Positions 44,939-54,974 of a stretch of DNA of 64,000 nt are shown piece after piece. This stretch comes from Hyphococcus sp. (GTDB taxonomy: Bacteria; Pseudomonadota; Alphaproteobacteria; Caulobacterales; Parvularculaceae): positions 60,292-124,291 of the forward strand of contig JABDJK010000009.1 in NCBI GenBank assembly GCA_013002535.1. The letters run 5' to 3'. The position numbers and the translations under genes are program-made. The stretch's first letter is position 1. Each line of letters starts with the position of its first letter. Under the pieces are notes generated by a model that saw only the letters and a program-made list of their open reading frames with translations, was not told the DNA's origin and searched no databases.

Positions 44939-46672
44939 ATGTTTTTTCGCGGCTTATTCGTACTCGTGTTTGCGCTTTCCAACGCAGCGGCGCCCTCCTA
45001 TGCCCAACAACCAGCGCCCACAAACACACAGTTTGAATTAAAGGTCTTGAGCAACGCTGACGCAGCGCTCTATCGCGAAGTTTTCGAACTGCAAGAAGAC
45101 GGCCGATGGCCCGCCGCTGATCAGAAAATCGCAGAAATCGAGAACGACATTCTAATGGGATATGTACAATATCAGCGCTACATGCATCCGACAGCCTACC
45201 GTTCAAAATATTCGGAATTGAAGCGTTGGATGGCATATTACGGCGACCACCCGGAAGCGCATAAGATTTATAAACTTGCCGTCAAACGCCGCCCTCGCGG
45301 ACAATCGTCCCCTGTTCGCTGGACGTCGCGCAAATGGCGATCAGCGCCAGCGAAAAATTTGCACCCGCTTTACGAAGAAGACTACGCCAAGACTTCACGC
45401 GCACGCTTGCAATCGATTGAGGGGCGCGTCCGGTATCTCTCTAATCGGGAACGGGCGCTCGATGCTTTAAAAGAAATAGATAATCATTTAAGGCGCCGCC
45501 GCATTACAGAACGTCAATATGACCGCATGCGGTCATGGATTGCTGCGAGTTTATACTACCAAGGATACGTTGACGCAGCGCGGCGCATTTCAAATGAAGC
45601 CGCAGAACGAAATGGCGACACCGCCGTTCTGGCGCACTGGATTGCCGGTATTATCGCTTTCCGAGATGGCGACATCGCCGACGCACATGGCCATTTCAAA
45701 ACGATGGCGCGAAATGAACATCAGGAAGACAGTTTGCGCTCCGCTGCCGGGTTTTGGGCGGCAAGGACAGCCCTTGGCGCCGGCGCCGTCAGCGATGTTA
45801 CCGAAGCATTGGAAATTGCTGCACAGTTTCCGTTCACATTCTATGGTCAGCTGGCGTCAGCCCAGCTTGGCGTTGAACATGAATTTTCGTGGGACGCACC
45901 AATCGTAACCGAAGATGGCTTTGGTCGCCTCATTGAAACAACACCCCGCGTGAACCGTGCGATAGCGCTCGCTGAAATTGGCCGCAAGACCGACGCTGAT
46001 GTCGAAATGCGTTGGGCCAATGGAGAGATCGCAGATGAACAGGATTACGATCTATTGGCGGTTGCATTCGCGTTAAATCTGCCAGCAGCACAATACGACA
46101 TCGCCTCGAGCGGATCAGGAAAATATCTGGAAGCAGGGCTTTATCCGATCCCCGACTTCTCTCCCGCTGGCGGCTTTAAAATTGATCGCGCCCTACTTTT
46201 TGCGCTGATCCGACAGGAATCAAAATTCAAAGTCGAAGCGACAAGCCGCGTTGGCGCGCGTGGTTTGATGCAATTGATGCCGCGCACGGCCAGTTGGGTT
46301 GCGAAAGACCGCAGCCTCAGAATGCGCAGCGGTCGTGATCGACTATATGATCCGTCTTTCAATATGCACCTGGGTCAAACTTATGTAGACCAGCTGATTT
46401 CAGGCGCGCTGAAGGGTGATCTTTTTCATCTTGCGGCGGCTTATAATGGCGGACCGGGAAATTTAAGCCGCTGGCGCACGAAAATGCAAATCGATGATCC
46501 GTTGTTATTTATTGAGAGTATTCCCAGCCGCGAGAGCCGGGATTTTGTCGAAAAGGTATTGACTAATTTCTGGATTTATCGCGCGCGGTTCGGACAACCG
46601 GCGCTATCACGCAACAAGGTCGCCGCCGGGGAGTTGCCGCTTTACGAGGCGCTTGACCGAATAAAAGGGTAA
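44939..46672 (+). CDS. Soluble lytic murein transglycosylase (Slt-like)
   Basis: The product is 577 residues. A signal peptide (FALSNAAAPSYA) is followed by a long helical superhelix (about residues 50-400) and a C-terminal SLT lysozyme-like domain. The catalytic Glu is in LIRQESKFKVEA, then GARGLMQLMP and LAAAYNGGPGNL. It cleaves the MurNAc-GlcNAc bond of peptidoglycan with 1,6-anhydro product formation in the periplasm. The length fits Slt70 relatives. Its 3' end lies 16 bases from the stop of tadC on the other strand. Confidence 0.93.
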   Translation: MFFRGLFVLVFALSNAAAPSYAQQPAPTNTQFELKVLSNADAALYREVFELQEDGRWPAADQKIAEIENDILMGYVQYQRYMHPTAYRSKYSELKRWMAYYGDHPEAHKIYKLAVKRRPRGQSSPVRWTSRKWRSAPAKNLHPLYEEDYAKTSRARLQSIEGRVRYLSNRERALDALKEIDNHLRRRRITERQYDRMRSWIAASLYYQGYVDAARRISNEAAERNGDTAVLAHWIAGIIAFRDGDIADAHGHFKTMARNEHQEDSLRSAAGFWAARTALGAGAVSDVTEALEIAAQFPFTFYGQLASAQLGVEHEFSWDAPIVTEDGFGRLIETTPRVNRAIALAEIGRKTDADVEMRWANGEIADEQDYDLLAVAFALNLPAAQYDIASSGSGKYLEAGLYPIPDFSPAGGFKIDRALLFALIRQESKFKVEATSRVGARGLMQLMPRTASWVAKDRSLRMRSGRDRLYDPSFNMHLGQTYVDQLISGALKGDLFHLAAAYNGGPGNLSRWRTKMQIDDPLLFIESIPSRESRDFVEKVLTNFWIYRARFGQPALSRNKVAAGELPLYEALDRIKG

Positions 46673-46688
46673 TTGGCGAGCGCGCCAG

Positions 46689-47663
46689 TTACATATCCAT
46701 GACCTGCATAATTGCAGGACCGAGGATTACGGCGAATAGAACCGGTAGGAAGAAACCGATCATAGGCACTGTCAACTTTGGAGGAAGCGCCGCGGCTTTT
46801 TTCTCAGCTTCCTGCATCCGCAATTGGCGACTTTCATCGGCCATTACCCGCAGAGATTGACCAAGGGGCGTACCATATTTCTCTGACTGAATAAGTGCGG
46901 TCACAACGCCTTTTACCGATTCAAGGCCGGTTCGCTCCGCCAAATTCACATAAGCCTGTTTGCGTTCCTGAAGATACGAAAGTTCGGCTGTCGTCAGGCC
47001 AAGCTCTTCCGCCAATTCGGGAGAGTCAGTACCAACTTCGGCGCCGACTTTTTGAAAGGCAGCTTCAATCGACATTCCGGATTCAACGCAAATTAAAAGC
47101 AGATCAAGAGCATCAGGCCACGCCATTTGAATCGCGGACTGACGCTTACCCAAAGCATTGGAAATGTATAAGTTCGGCAGATAAAAACCGCTCAAGAAAC
47201 CACCAATAACAAACAGCAATTTACTGAAGCTGTCTAAGTTCATTCCATTCAGCACATAAACGTATATGGCAACAACAATCGCCACAATGAATGGTAGGCC
47301 GAGCCGAGCCGCCATATAGGTGTTCAATGCGCCCTGGCCACGAAAGCCAGCCATCATCAATTTTTTTCGCGCAACTTCAGCGTCGAAGACTTCTAGAAGC
47401 TTCATGTTCTCGACAACTTCTTTGACGAGTCCTTCAGGCGAATTAGTTCTAAGCTTGCTGCCGCGTTTGCCGTTGGCGAGCATTTCGCGCTGCGCCTGAC
47501 GCAGCGATTCGCGGTGCGATATCACTGTTTTCATGCGCGTTTTTAGCTTGTCGCCTTCCAGCAGCGGCCCGAGCACTGTAAAAACCGTCGCAACCGCGGC
47601 TAATGAAACAAGCGCTGCAATCTGAAAACTCGGATCGGTTACAGCATTGATGATCGCATTCAT
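46689..47663 (-). CDS. tadC: Flp pilus inner-membrane platform protein TadC
   Basis: The product is 324 residues of the GspF/T2SSF family with membrane helices at the N-terminus, middle (LPFIVAIVVAIYVYVL) and C-terminus (MIGFFLPVLFAVILG). The central T2SSF cytosolic region reads WPDALDLLLICVESGMSIEAAF, then RTGLESVKGVVTALIQSEKYGTPLG. Together with TadB it makes the platform for the CpaF ATPase. It is the last gene of the tad transcript, 12 bases after tadB. Confidence 0.93.
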   Translation of the reverse strand: MNAIINAVTDPSFQIAALVSLAAVATVFTVLGPLLEGDKLKTRMKTVISHRESLRQAQREMLANGKRGSKLRTNSPEGLVKEVVENMKLLEVFDAEVARKKLMMAGFRGQGALNTYMAARLGLPFIVAIVVAIYVYVLNGMNLDSFSKLLFVIGGFLSGFYLPNLYISNALGKRQSAIQMAWPDALDLLLICVESGMSIEAAFQKVGAEVGTDSPELAEELGLTTAELSYLQERKQAYVNLAERTGLESVKGVVTALIQSEKYGTPLGQSLRVMADESRQLRMQEAEKKAAALPPKLTVPMIGFFLPVLFAVILGPAIMQVMDM

Positions 47664-47675
47664 GACCGCGCGCCC

Positions 47676-48677
47676 CTACACTTTAATCTTGATCATTTTC
47701 TTCATGACGAGAACACCCATGGACATCCACAGACCTGCGCCAATCAGAATGAAGTTACCCATCTGTGTGGAGAACAACGGCTCAAGATAGTCCGGTGACG
47801 CAACTTTGACTGCGCCCATAACAAGAAACGGCAGCGAACCGATGATGTAAGCAGATGCTTTTGCTTCAGCGGAAAGCGCCTTGATTTTGCCTTCCATCAG
47901 TTTGCGCGAACGCAACACATTTGAAAGGTTGCCAAGGGCCTCAGCAAGGTTACCGCCGGTTTTTTGTTGAATGAGCAGAACGATGCCGAAGAAATTAACC
48001 TCCTGCAGCGGCATTCTCTCGAACATCCGCTCCATCGCCTGGTCCAGCGACAGGCCAACGCGCAGCGATTCTGTTAAGAGATGAAACTCATCGTTGACCG
48101 GACGCGGCGCCTCACGGGCTATGATTTTCAGGCATTCATTAACGGGAAGGCCTGATTTAACACCACGAACAATAACGTCGATTGCGCCAGAAAACTCGTC
48201 GGCGAATTTTTTCTGCCGACGGTTACGCATGAAATTGATAACCCAACGCGGAAATCCAAGCCCGCCGACAACAAAGAGCAATCCGGTAATCCACGGCTGC
48301 TGTCCAGAAACAAACCCGATTAGCGCAAATAACAAACCGCTGACCAGTGAACCGATATAAAACCCTTGCGGCTTGAATGGTAGACCAGCTTGTTCTAGCA
48401 TTTGCGCCATTGAGACGCGCTTCTTTTTCTTGTTTTCTTTGGTTTTATTTTCGAGCGCTTCGAGCGTCTCAGCGAGCTTTTTGCGGCGTTCTTTACTGTT
48501 CGCCTCAGATTGTTGCGGGCTGCCGCCACTACCCGCACGTTTGAGCGTTCGGGCGGCTTGGATCGTCGCAACTCGCTTCTTGGTTTTATCTTTCTGACTA
48601 TCGCCGGATAACGCAAAAACTATTGCACCGACTGTCAGCGAGCCAAGAACCGCTAATATAAGGATCTGTGGATCCAT
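47676..48677 (-). CDS. tadB: Flp pilus inner-membrane platform protein TadB
   Basis: The product is 333 residues of the GspF/T2SSF family. The N-terminal helix is followed by a basic cytosolic region (KTKENKKKKRVS) and a hairpin of helices. The T2SSF domain has EFSGAIDVIVRGVKSGLPVNE and IVLLIQQKTGGNLAEALGNLS. A C-terminal helix ends KKMIKIKV. It lies between cpaF and tadC, with 6- and 12-base gaps. Confidence 0.93.
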   Translation of the reverse strand: MDPQILILAVLGSLTVGAIVFALSGDSQKDKTKKRVATIQAARTLKRAGSGGSPQQSEANSKERRKKLAETLEALENKTKENKKKKRVSMAQMLEQAGLPFKPQGFYIGSLVSGLLFALIGFVSGQQPWITGLLFVVGGLGFPRWVINFMRNRRQKKFADEFSGAIDVIVRGVKSGLPVNECLKIIAREAPRPVNDEFHLLTESLRVGLSLDQAMERMFERMPLQEVNFFGIVLLIQQKTGGNLAEALGNLSNVLRSRKLMEGKIKALSAEAKASAYIIGSLPFLVMGAVKVASPDYLEPLFSTQMGNFILIGAGLWMSMGVLVMKKMIKIKV

Positions 48678-48683
48678 GTCAGA

Positions 48684-50153
48684 CTACTCCGATGCCGCAT
48701 CCAGGGCGCTCGCGAGCGCTGCTTCCTTACCGTAATATTTCGCGCGATCCCAGAATGCCGGACGCGCGATGCCGGTAGATTTGTGCTTACCTAACAATCC
48801 GCCATCTTCATCTTCGCCCTCAATATCGTACACAAACAAATCCTGAGTGATGATCGTATCGCCTTCAGTGCCAAGCACTTCGGTCACATGAGTAATGCGG
48901 CGCGAACCATCGCGAAGGCGCGCAGCCTGAATAACAACATCGATGGATCCAACGATCATTTCACGGATCGTTTTTGACGGCAGATTATAGCCGCCCATTG
49001 TAATCATCGATTCAATACGCTGCAGCGCTTCACGCGGGCTGTTGGCGTGGAGCGTGCCCATTGAACCATCATGGCCGGTGTTCATAGCCTGAAGCAGGTC
49101 AAAAGCTTCAGGGCCGCGAACCTCACCAACGATGATTCGTTCCGGGCGCATCCGCAGACAGTTTTTGACGAGGTCGCGCATGGTCACTTCGCCCTGCCCC
49201 TCAAGGTTCGGCGGGCGCGTCTCCAGACGGACCACATGTGGCTGTTGCAATTGAAGTTCCGCAGCGTCCTCACAAGTGATGATCCGTTCATCGTTTTCAA
49301 TGAACGCCGTCATACAATTGAGGAGCGTCGTTTTACCGGAACCCGTACCGCCAGAAATCAGAGTATTGATCCGACAATGACCGACAACTTCAAGCACTTG
49401 CGCACCCTCAGGCGAAATCGAGCCAAAATTGATCAAGTCCTGAATGCGCAGCTTGTCCTTCTTAAACTTACGAATGGTGAGCGCAGAGCCGTCAATAGCA
49501 AGCGGCGGCGCAATAACGTTCACACGAGAGCCGTCTGGCAAACGCGCGTCACAAATTGGGCTCGCTTCGTCAACGCGGCGGCCGACCTGGCTCACGATGC
49601 GCTGGCAGATATTCATCAACTGCGCATTGTCGCGGAAACGTACATTCGTTAGCTGGATTTTACCGCCAACCTCGATGAAAACGCGCGATGCGCCGTTGAC
49701 CATGATATCGGCAATGTCGTCGCGCGCCAGCAAAGGCTCTAAAGGGCCATATCCCAAAACATCATTACAGATATCCTGAAGCAGCGCTTCTTGCTCTGCA
49801 ATAGACATTTGAACGTTCTTGATCGAGATGATCTCATTGACGATATCGCGAATTTCTTCGGACGCGGCTTCGGTGTCGAGCTGCGCCAATTGCGATAAAT
49901 CGATCGTATCGATCAATGCATTAAAGATTGTCGTTTTCGTCTGGAAATATTCGTCGGAACGACCGCCGATTTCTACCGGTTGGGCGCTTGCCGCTGGCGA
50001 TCCTTTCGCAACACGCGGCGGCGGCGCCGCCGGCGCAGCCTTCTTCGGCGCCGGTTTTGGCGCCGGCTTCGGCTTGCCTTGGGCGGTATTTTTCGCTGCG
50101 CCTACGCCCGGATTGGGCGCTGCCCCAACAGCATCTGTCCTACGTCCAAACAT
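48684..50153 (-). CDS. cpaF: Flp pilus ATPase CpaF/TadA
   Basis: The product is 489 residues. A Pro/Ala/Lys-rich tail of about 60 residues leads to a T2SSE-type domain. Walker A is [15 protein letters not shown] near residue 270, followed by the Asp box CEDAAEL, Walker [16 protein letters not shown], and the His box [18 protein letters not shown]. It is the hexameric motor that assembles (and may retract) Flp pili at the inner membrane. It has a gap of only 8 bases to cpaE upstream and 6 to tadB downstream. Confidence 0.95.
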   Translation of the reverse strand: MFGRRTDAVGAAPNPGVGAAKNTAQGKPKPAPKPAPKKAAPAAPPPRVAKGSPAASAQPVEIGGRSDEYFQTKTTIFNALIDTIDLSQLAQLDTEAASEEIRDIVNEIISIKNVQMSIAEQEALLQDICNDVLGYGPLEPLLARDDIADIMVNGASRVFIEVGGKIQLTNVRFRDNAQLMNICQRIVSQVGRRVDEASPICDARLPDGSRVNVIAPPLAIDGSALTIRKFKKDKLRIQDLINFGSISPEGAQVLEVVGHCRINTLISGGTGSGKTTLLNCMTAFIENDERIITCEDAAELQLQQPHVVRLETRPPNLEGQGEVTMRDLVKNCLRMRPERIIVGEVRGPEAFDLLQAMNTGHDGSMGTLHANSPREALQRIESMITMGGYNLPSKTIREMIVGSIDVVIQAARLRDGSRRITHVTEVLGTEGDTIITQDLFVYDIEGEDEDGGLLGKHKSTGIARPAFWDRAKYYGKEAALASALDAASE

Positions 50154-50161
50154 ACCCGCGT

Positions 50162-51895
50162 TTACCGTTTCCCTTTAAACAAGCTCGTAAGGCTAAATTT
50201 CGGTTTAGCAATTTCAGACTCGCCGCGGCCAATCAGTTTAGCTGAAAGTTCGCGAAGCGATTGCGCAGTTTTCGATTTCGGTCCGACCTCGAGTATCGGC
50301 TCTGCATTTGTTGCTGCGGCGCCAAAGAGCTGCGGCTCGAACGGCAACACCTGCACCGCTTTCAGTCCGACATGCTCTTCAAATTGATCCGGCTGCACGG
50401 CCGACAATTTCGGGTCATACTGATTAATGATAAGAGTTGGCGCAGCGTCATTTGGGCGAGCGCTGCTCAGAATATCAATCAGGTTTTTCGTATTCCGGAA
50501 TGCCGCCAGATCCGGCGTTGCCGTCACAACAATCTCGTCCGCCGTAGTCAATATGCGTTTCGACCAGCTAGTCCACATATGCGGAACGTCAACTATAATT
50601 GTCGGCGCGGTTGCACGAACAACATCAATCACAGTTTCAAAAGCCTGATCGTCAATGTCGTAATCGCGGTCAAGAATGCTAGGCGCAGTAAACAGGCTGA
50701 GATGCTCGGTATGCTTTTGCAACAGGCGATCAAGCAACACGTCGTCAAGCCGCTCAGGTGAGCTTAACGCCTCAACCAACCCTGCGGACGCTTCCTGATC
50801 AAAATCAAGGCTCGCAGTACCAAATGGTAAATCAAGGTCGAGAATAACCGTATCGCTCTGGAATTCTTCAGCAGCGCACCAGCCAACATTGTGTGCGATT
50901 GTTGACGAACCGACGCCGCCGCGTGCGCCGACGAATGCGATCGTGCGGCCGATAGGCGGTGCTGACGGATCCACATACAGATCGGCAATTGCTTTTATAA
51001 TTTGCAGCGGTGAATTCGGGCGAACGATATATTCGCTGATGCCCTGACGGATCAACTCGCGATAAAGAATGATGTCATTGACCTGGCCAATAATGACGAC
51101 CTTGGTCGATGGATCGCAAACTTCTGCAAGGGCATTCAACTGTTGAAAAATTTCCGACCCGGCAGCCGTCGTTTCCAGGATGATCAGGTTCGGCGTTGAA
51201 GTCGTCTGGAATTGATCAACAGCCTTGGAGATTCCACCGAGGTGGATTGTCAAGTGCGCCTTGTTCAAACGGCGATCGACTGCAGCCTTCTCCAGGAGCG
51301 ATGTCGTTGCCGGCGATTCACAAAATGCATGAATGGATATGCGCGGCACAGGACGGTGATCAACTTCATCATCAACGATATCCGTGACACTATCGCCATA
51401 GTCTGCACCCGCGACCATTGTTGCGCCAGCCTCAACCAACGCGCCGGCAGCCACATCACTTGATGCGTCACTTTCGACTGGCGGTTGACTTGGAGCCTCA
51501 ATTTCTTCTGTTTCCGGCGCAGCAAGTTGCTCCGCTGCTTCATTTGGGTCGTAGTCAAAATTATCAGCGTCATCATCCGCACCGTCGTCGTCGAAGGATG
51601 CGCTAAAGCCTTCATCATGGTCGAAATCTGCTTCGGCCAACGCCGCAGACAATTCTTCATCCGAAATATCGGAAATATCGAAATCCTCTTCGCCTAACGC
51701 CGCCAATTCCTCGTCGGAAAGCTCTTCATCAAGCCATGCATCATCCTCGATTTCATCAAGGTCTTCGTCAAAATCGTCGACGCCTTGATTAACCGCAACA
51801 ACCGGCCCGCCATCCACCCCAAGGCTGGCTGCACTTTCGGCGACGCCCTCTTCATCGTCGTCGCGTTCGAATGCTGGTTCTACTGCATTACTCAT
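50162..51895 (-). CDS. cpaE: CpaE/TadZ pilus localisation protein with acidic extension
   Basis: The product is 577 residues. A receiver-like domain (about 180-320; SEYIVRPNSPLQIIKAI) precedes a MinD/ParA-like ATPase domain: FVGARGGVGSSTIAHNVGW (deviant P-loop with Ser for Lys, as known for this family), VILDLDLPFGTASLDFDQ, and VVDVPHMW-like IIVDVPHMWT. TadZ/CpaE places the pilus machine at the pole. The first 150 residues are exceptionally acidic, with two related blocks SDEELAALGEEDFD and SDEELSAALAEADFD. This extension is much longer than usual. The ATG at 51895 has GGGAGAA upstream. Confidence 0.92.
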   Translation of the reverse strand: MSNAVEPAFERDDDEEGVAESAASLGVDGGPVVAVNQGVDDFDEDLDEIEDDAWLDEELSDEELAALGEEDFDISDISDEELSAALAEADFDHDEGFSASFDDDGADDDADNFDYDPNEAAEQLAAPETEEIEAPSQPPVESDASSDVAAGALVEAGATMVAGADYGDSVTDIVDDEVDHRPVPRISIHAFCESPATTSLLEKAAVDRRLNKAHLTIHLGGISKAVDQFQTTSTPNLIILETTAAGSEIFQQLNALAEVCDPSTKVVIIGQVNDIILYRELIRQGISEYIVRPNSPLQIIKAIADLYVDPSAPPIGRTIAFVGARGGVGSSTIAHNVGWCAAEEFQSDTVILDLDLPFGTASLDFDQEASAGLVEALSSPERLDDVLLDRLLQKHTEHLSLFTAPSILDRDYDIDDQAFETVIDVVRATAPTIIVDVPHMWTSWSKRILTTADEIVVTATPDLAAFRNTKNLIDILSSARPNDAAPTLIINQYDPKLSAVQPDQFEEHVGLKAVQVLPFEPQLFGAAATNAEPILEVGPKSKTAQSLRELSAKLIGRGESEIAKPKFSLTSLFKGKR

Positions 51896-51938
51896 TATAT
51901 TCTCCCTGCGCATCCCCTGGCGTCGGCGCTAAAATTTG

Positions 51939-52619
51939 TTATTCAGAGACTTCTGTTTCGATTTCCGAGTCTCTCTCGGAAGACGTAATTTCACCGTCGC
52001 GGAACAAATTATATCCACGCGTCACAGCAGCTGCATCGCGCGGCGACAACGCCGCCGGAGCAACTAGATCGTGCGGATCGGCAAGCATCGCCGCGATATT
52101 ATTTTGTGTTGCACAGCCGTAATTTGGCGAACGCATGTTGCGATAGTCACGCGCACGTAAGCCAGACCAAACGCCACATTCGCTGGGCGTAGCTACATAG
52201 TGCGTATAGGAAAGAATGACTTGCTTGCCATCGCCTTCGCCGCCAGCGCGATAAGCGGCGCCGGAAATCGATGACCATGGTACGCCCGCGTCATTTAACG
52301 CCTCGCGAATGTCTGCAGATTTTTCTTTGCCGTCGAAATCACCGCTGGTCCCAGACGGCGTCGTCACCGTCAAAGGGCCGTGGCCTTGGTTTAAATAGGC
52401 GTCCGCAAAAGCTCGCACGCGAGCTTTATCGAGCGAAGAAAGCTCAGAGATAGTCGAATCAACATCCAGCGTCATTGTAACGACCTGGCTATCGACCGAA
52501 ATCGGGTGCTCTTCGGCAACGGTCAACGCGTGTTCCGGACCATTGAAGGCGCCCGCGCATGCTGACAGCGTTAACGCTGCGGATGAGAGAAGCAGTTTTT
52601 TCATTGTACTTTCAAACAT
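51939..52619 (-). CDS. cpaD: CpaD-family pilus assembly lipoprotein
   Basis: The product is 226 residues with a lipobox (LSAC, Cys at residue 21). The CpaD domain shows VTMTLDVDSTISELSSLDKARV, VILSYTHYVATPSECGVWSG, and MRSPNYGCATQNNIAAMLADPHDL, with the conserved Asn-x-GCA motif. It is an outer-membrane lipoprotein that helps the CpaC secretin. ATG 52619 is chosen because GAGAGG lies 8 bases upstream; a second ATG 15 bases later is possible. It sits 13 bases after cpaC. Confidence 0.92.
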   Translation of the reverse strand: MFESTMKKLLLSSAALTLSACAGAFNGPEHALTVAEEHPISVDSQVVTMTLDVDSTISELSSLDKARVRAFADAYLNQGHGPLTVTTPSGTSGDFDGKEKSADIREALNDAGVPWSSISGAAYRAGGEGDGKQVILSYTHYVATPSECGVWSGLRARDYRNMRSPNYGCATQNNIAAMLADPHDLVAPAALSPRDAAAVTRGYNLFRDGEITSSERDSEIETEVSE

Positions 52620-52631
52620 TGTCTATTCCTC

Positions 52632-54107
52632 TCAATCCAAGATGAAGCCCATTGGACCCTGCAGCGACGCTTCTTTGACGCCGGCGCCAGCAAGGCCGTA
52701 GGTTGAAACCAGTTTGCCCATGAGGATCGTTTGCAGGTCGCTCGCAGGCACAAAGCCTTCGGTCGGATCAAGCAATTTCGATTCATGAGTGCCTTCGACG
52801 AGATACGGTGTCGCGATAATTACGAGCTCGGTTTCGGCGTTTTGATAATTGCGGCTGCGGAACAGTTGGCCAAGAACCGGTACATCCTTAACCCCAGGCA
52901 CGCCCTCAATAGTCGCGCGCATGTCTTCTTGCAGCAAGCCCGCCATGACGAGGCTACCGCCCGACGGCAATTCAACGGTCGTGTTTGCACGGCGCACTGA
53001 CAAGCCTGGAATGGACAGTCCAGCCGTCGTGATCAAGTTGCCGTTGTCGTCGATGGTCGTGGCGCCAGGCACAAAGAACGCATTATCTGAGGTAACTTCA
53101 CTGACCTCTGTTGAGATTTGCATATTGATGCGCCCTTTGGCGATCACCACTGGCGTAAATCCGAGGCCGACGCCAAACTCTTTAAACTCGATAGAGATAA
53201 CGCCGTCTTCCTGACCCACGGGCACAGGAAATTCACCACCAGCGAGGAACCGCGCTGATTCACCAGAAACCGCCGTAAGGTTTGGTTCAGCAAGAATACG
53301 GATAAGGCCCGTCGTTTCGAATGCCTGAAAGGAAGCGTCCAAACGTTCCAGATCGCCCGTGTCGAATTTCGTCCCATCCAGCGCCAGACCGCCGCTCGAC
53401 GCAATAGAATTTGCCGCCGCAAAATTGAATACTGCGTCCGAGAGAACAACAGATCCTGATGTCTGAACACCAAGCTGCTTAAGCAATGTGCGCTGCATCT
53501 CAACGATGCGAACTTTCAACATGACTTGCGAAGGATCGCGGATAGCCAGCATGTTGACGACTTTTTCTTCATCGTCGACAAACCGCGCCGCCAGCGATTG
53601 AGCATTTGCGGCTTCCGAGGCCGTCTGAACTGTGCCGCGAAGAATGACATTGTCATTTACCGCGTCAATCTCTATGCGGCTATTCGGCATAACACGGCCG
53701 AGCAGCTCAGCGAGCGCGTCCATATCGCGTTCTACACGAATCTCTAGGTTCAAAATTTGACGGCCGCGGCCATCAAAGAAAAACGCGTTGGTTTGACCCA
53801 CTTCCAGTCCGAGCAAGAATACTCGGCGCGGAGATCGCACAACAGCGTCGACGACGCCAGGTTGAGAAACCAGAACGTCAGCCGCGGCGCGCGGTAATTC
53901 GACGATCGCTGCTTTGTCGAGCGGCAATACGATACTCTTTGAGACTGCGCTGGCGCCGCCAGTATCGATTGATACCGGTTGCGAACCGCGCTGCGCTGAC
54001 GCCGGCGTCGCCACAACAGCAAATGCTGCGAGCGAAGCAAACGAAATCTTTGCTGTCTTTCGCGTGACCGTTCTCAAAAGGTCGATTGCTTTTTCTGCAA
54101 TAGTCAT
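52632..54107 (-). CDS. cpaC: Flp pilus outer-membrane secretin CpaC/RcpA
   Basis: The product is 491 residues with a signal peptide (SLAAFAVVATPASAQRG). An N-terminal pilus-assembly domain (LPLDKAAIVELPRAAADVLVS; FLLGLEVGQTNAFFFD) and a BON-like stretch come first. The secretin domain follows (RILAEPNLTAVSGESARFL; VPVGQEDGVISIEFKEFGVG; LVMAGLLQED; VPVLGQLFRSR). It forms the outer-membrane pore for the pilus. The ATG at 54107 has AGGGG 9 bases upstream. A further upstream ATG would overlap cpaB. Confidence 0.95.
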   Translation of the reverse strand: MTIAEKAIDLLRTVTRKTAKISFASLAAFAVVATPASAQRGSQPVSIDTGGASAVSKSIVLPLDKAAIVELPRAAADVLVSQPGVVDAVVRSPRRVFLLGLEVGQTNAFFFDGRGRQILNLEIRVERDMDALAELLGRVMPNSRIEIDAVNDNVILRGTVQTASEAANAQSLAARFVDDEEKVVNMLAIRDPSQVMLKVRIVEMQRTLLKQLGVQTSGSVVLSDAVFNFAAANSIASSGGLALDGTKFDTGDLERLDASFQAFETTGLIRILAEPNLTAVSGESARFLAGGEFPVPVGQEDGVISIEFKEFGVGLGFTPVVIAKGRINMQISTEVSEVTSDNAFFVPGATTIDDNGNLITTAGLSIPGLSVRRANTTVELPSGGSLVMAGLLQEDMRATIEGVPGVKDVPVLGQLFRSRNYQNAETELVIIATPYLVEGTHESKLLDPTEGFVPASDLQTILMGKLVSTYGLAGAGVKEASLQGPMGFILD

Positions 54108-54135
54108 CTTTGAACCCCTAATCAAAATACTCATC

Positions 54136-54879
54136 TTACGAACGGCCATAACGGATCACATTCACATCGGTTGAACGGCGTTCCTGGGCGACAACGTCGC
54201 CTTCAGGTTTGAAAATACTTCGGAGAACGAGGCTCAATGACCCGCCCGTGCGCGCCGACGTAAATCCTTCTGCGTCACGCGGCGCCATTTCGAGCGTCAC
54301 ATTCACGCCGTCGATATGCGGGGTTTCCGTATTCTCCGAGTAAAGCGTGTTAACAGCAAGAACGCGGACATCTTCGAACATCAACTTTGTCTTTGCCGAA
54401 TTGTCACGGCCTGACGTGTGCAGAACATCAACGCGGTCTCCCGGAAGGATAAATCCGCCTGAAGATGTTTCAGGCGAAACGCGCATCGTTACGGCGCGCA
54501 TACCTGGCGATAGGATCGCCGCCATCAAACCAGAATCGCCAGCTTGAACAACCTTCGCCGCAACGATTGGTTCGCCCGCAATGATCATTGCTCGAGCGAC
54601 ACCACCGACAACCGCGTCACGGCTTTCAGGCAATTCGTCGGTAATAAAGCTTGGCTGGAGTGCTTTTTTTGGCCACGCGACCCAGTTGCCATCTTCGATC
54701 TGCAAACGTTCGCCACGCTGAATATCGCGCGTGGCAATCAAAACGCGGACCGTTTCTTCCTTAATCGGCTCAACGATTTGAACTGGATCATCATTGCCGG
54801 ACATTGACGTCGCAATGAAATACGCCGCTACACCCGCAAATAACGCTACGCCGAGGCTGGCAACTACTCTGACATTCAT
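54136..54879 (-). CDS. cpaB: CpaB/RcpC pilus assembly protein
   Basis: The product is 247 residues with an N-terminal membrane anchor (VASLGVALFAGVAAYFIATS) and an SAF/beta-clip domain (RVLIATRDIQRGERLQIEDG; GGVARAMIIAGEPIVAAKVV). A periplasmic domain follows (VTMRVSPETSSGGFILPGDRV; VNVTLEMAPRDAEGFTSA). It is thought to aid the secretin or bind peptidoglycan at the pilus base. It lies between cpaA (95 bases) and cpaC. Confidence 0.92.
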   Translation of the reverse strand: MNVRVVASLGVALFAGVAAYFIATSMSGNDDPVQIVEPIKEETVRVLIATRDIQRGERLQIEDGNWVAWPKKALQPSFITDELPESRDAVVGGVARAMIIAGEPIVAAKVVQAGDSGLMAAILSPGMRAVTMRVSPETSSGGFILPGDRVDVLHTSGRDNSAKTKLMFEDVRVLAVNTLYSENTETPHIDGVNVTLEMAPRDAEGFTSARTGGSLSLVLRSIFKPEGDVVAQERRSTDVNVIRYGRS

Positions 54880-54974
54880 TTTAATTCACCCTGACTCATT
54901 TGGTTTTGCACACGCGGCTATTCTTTGGCGTCTATCGTGTGTCAAACTCCTCAAAACTACGTTAACTCAATCTG

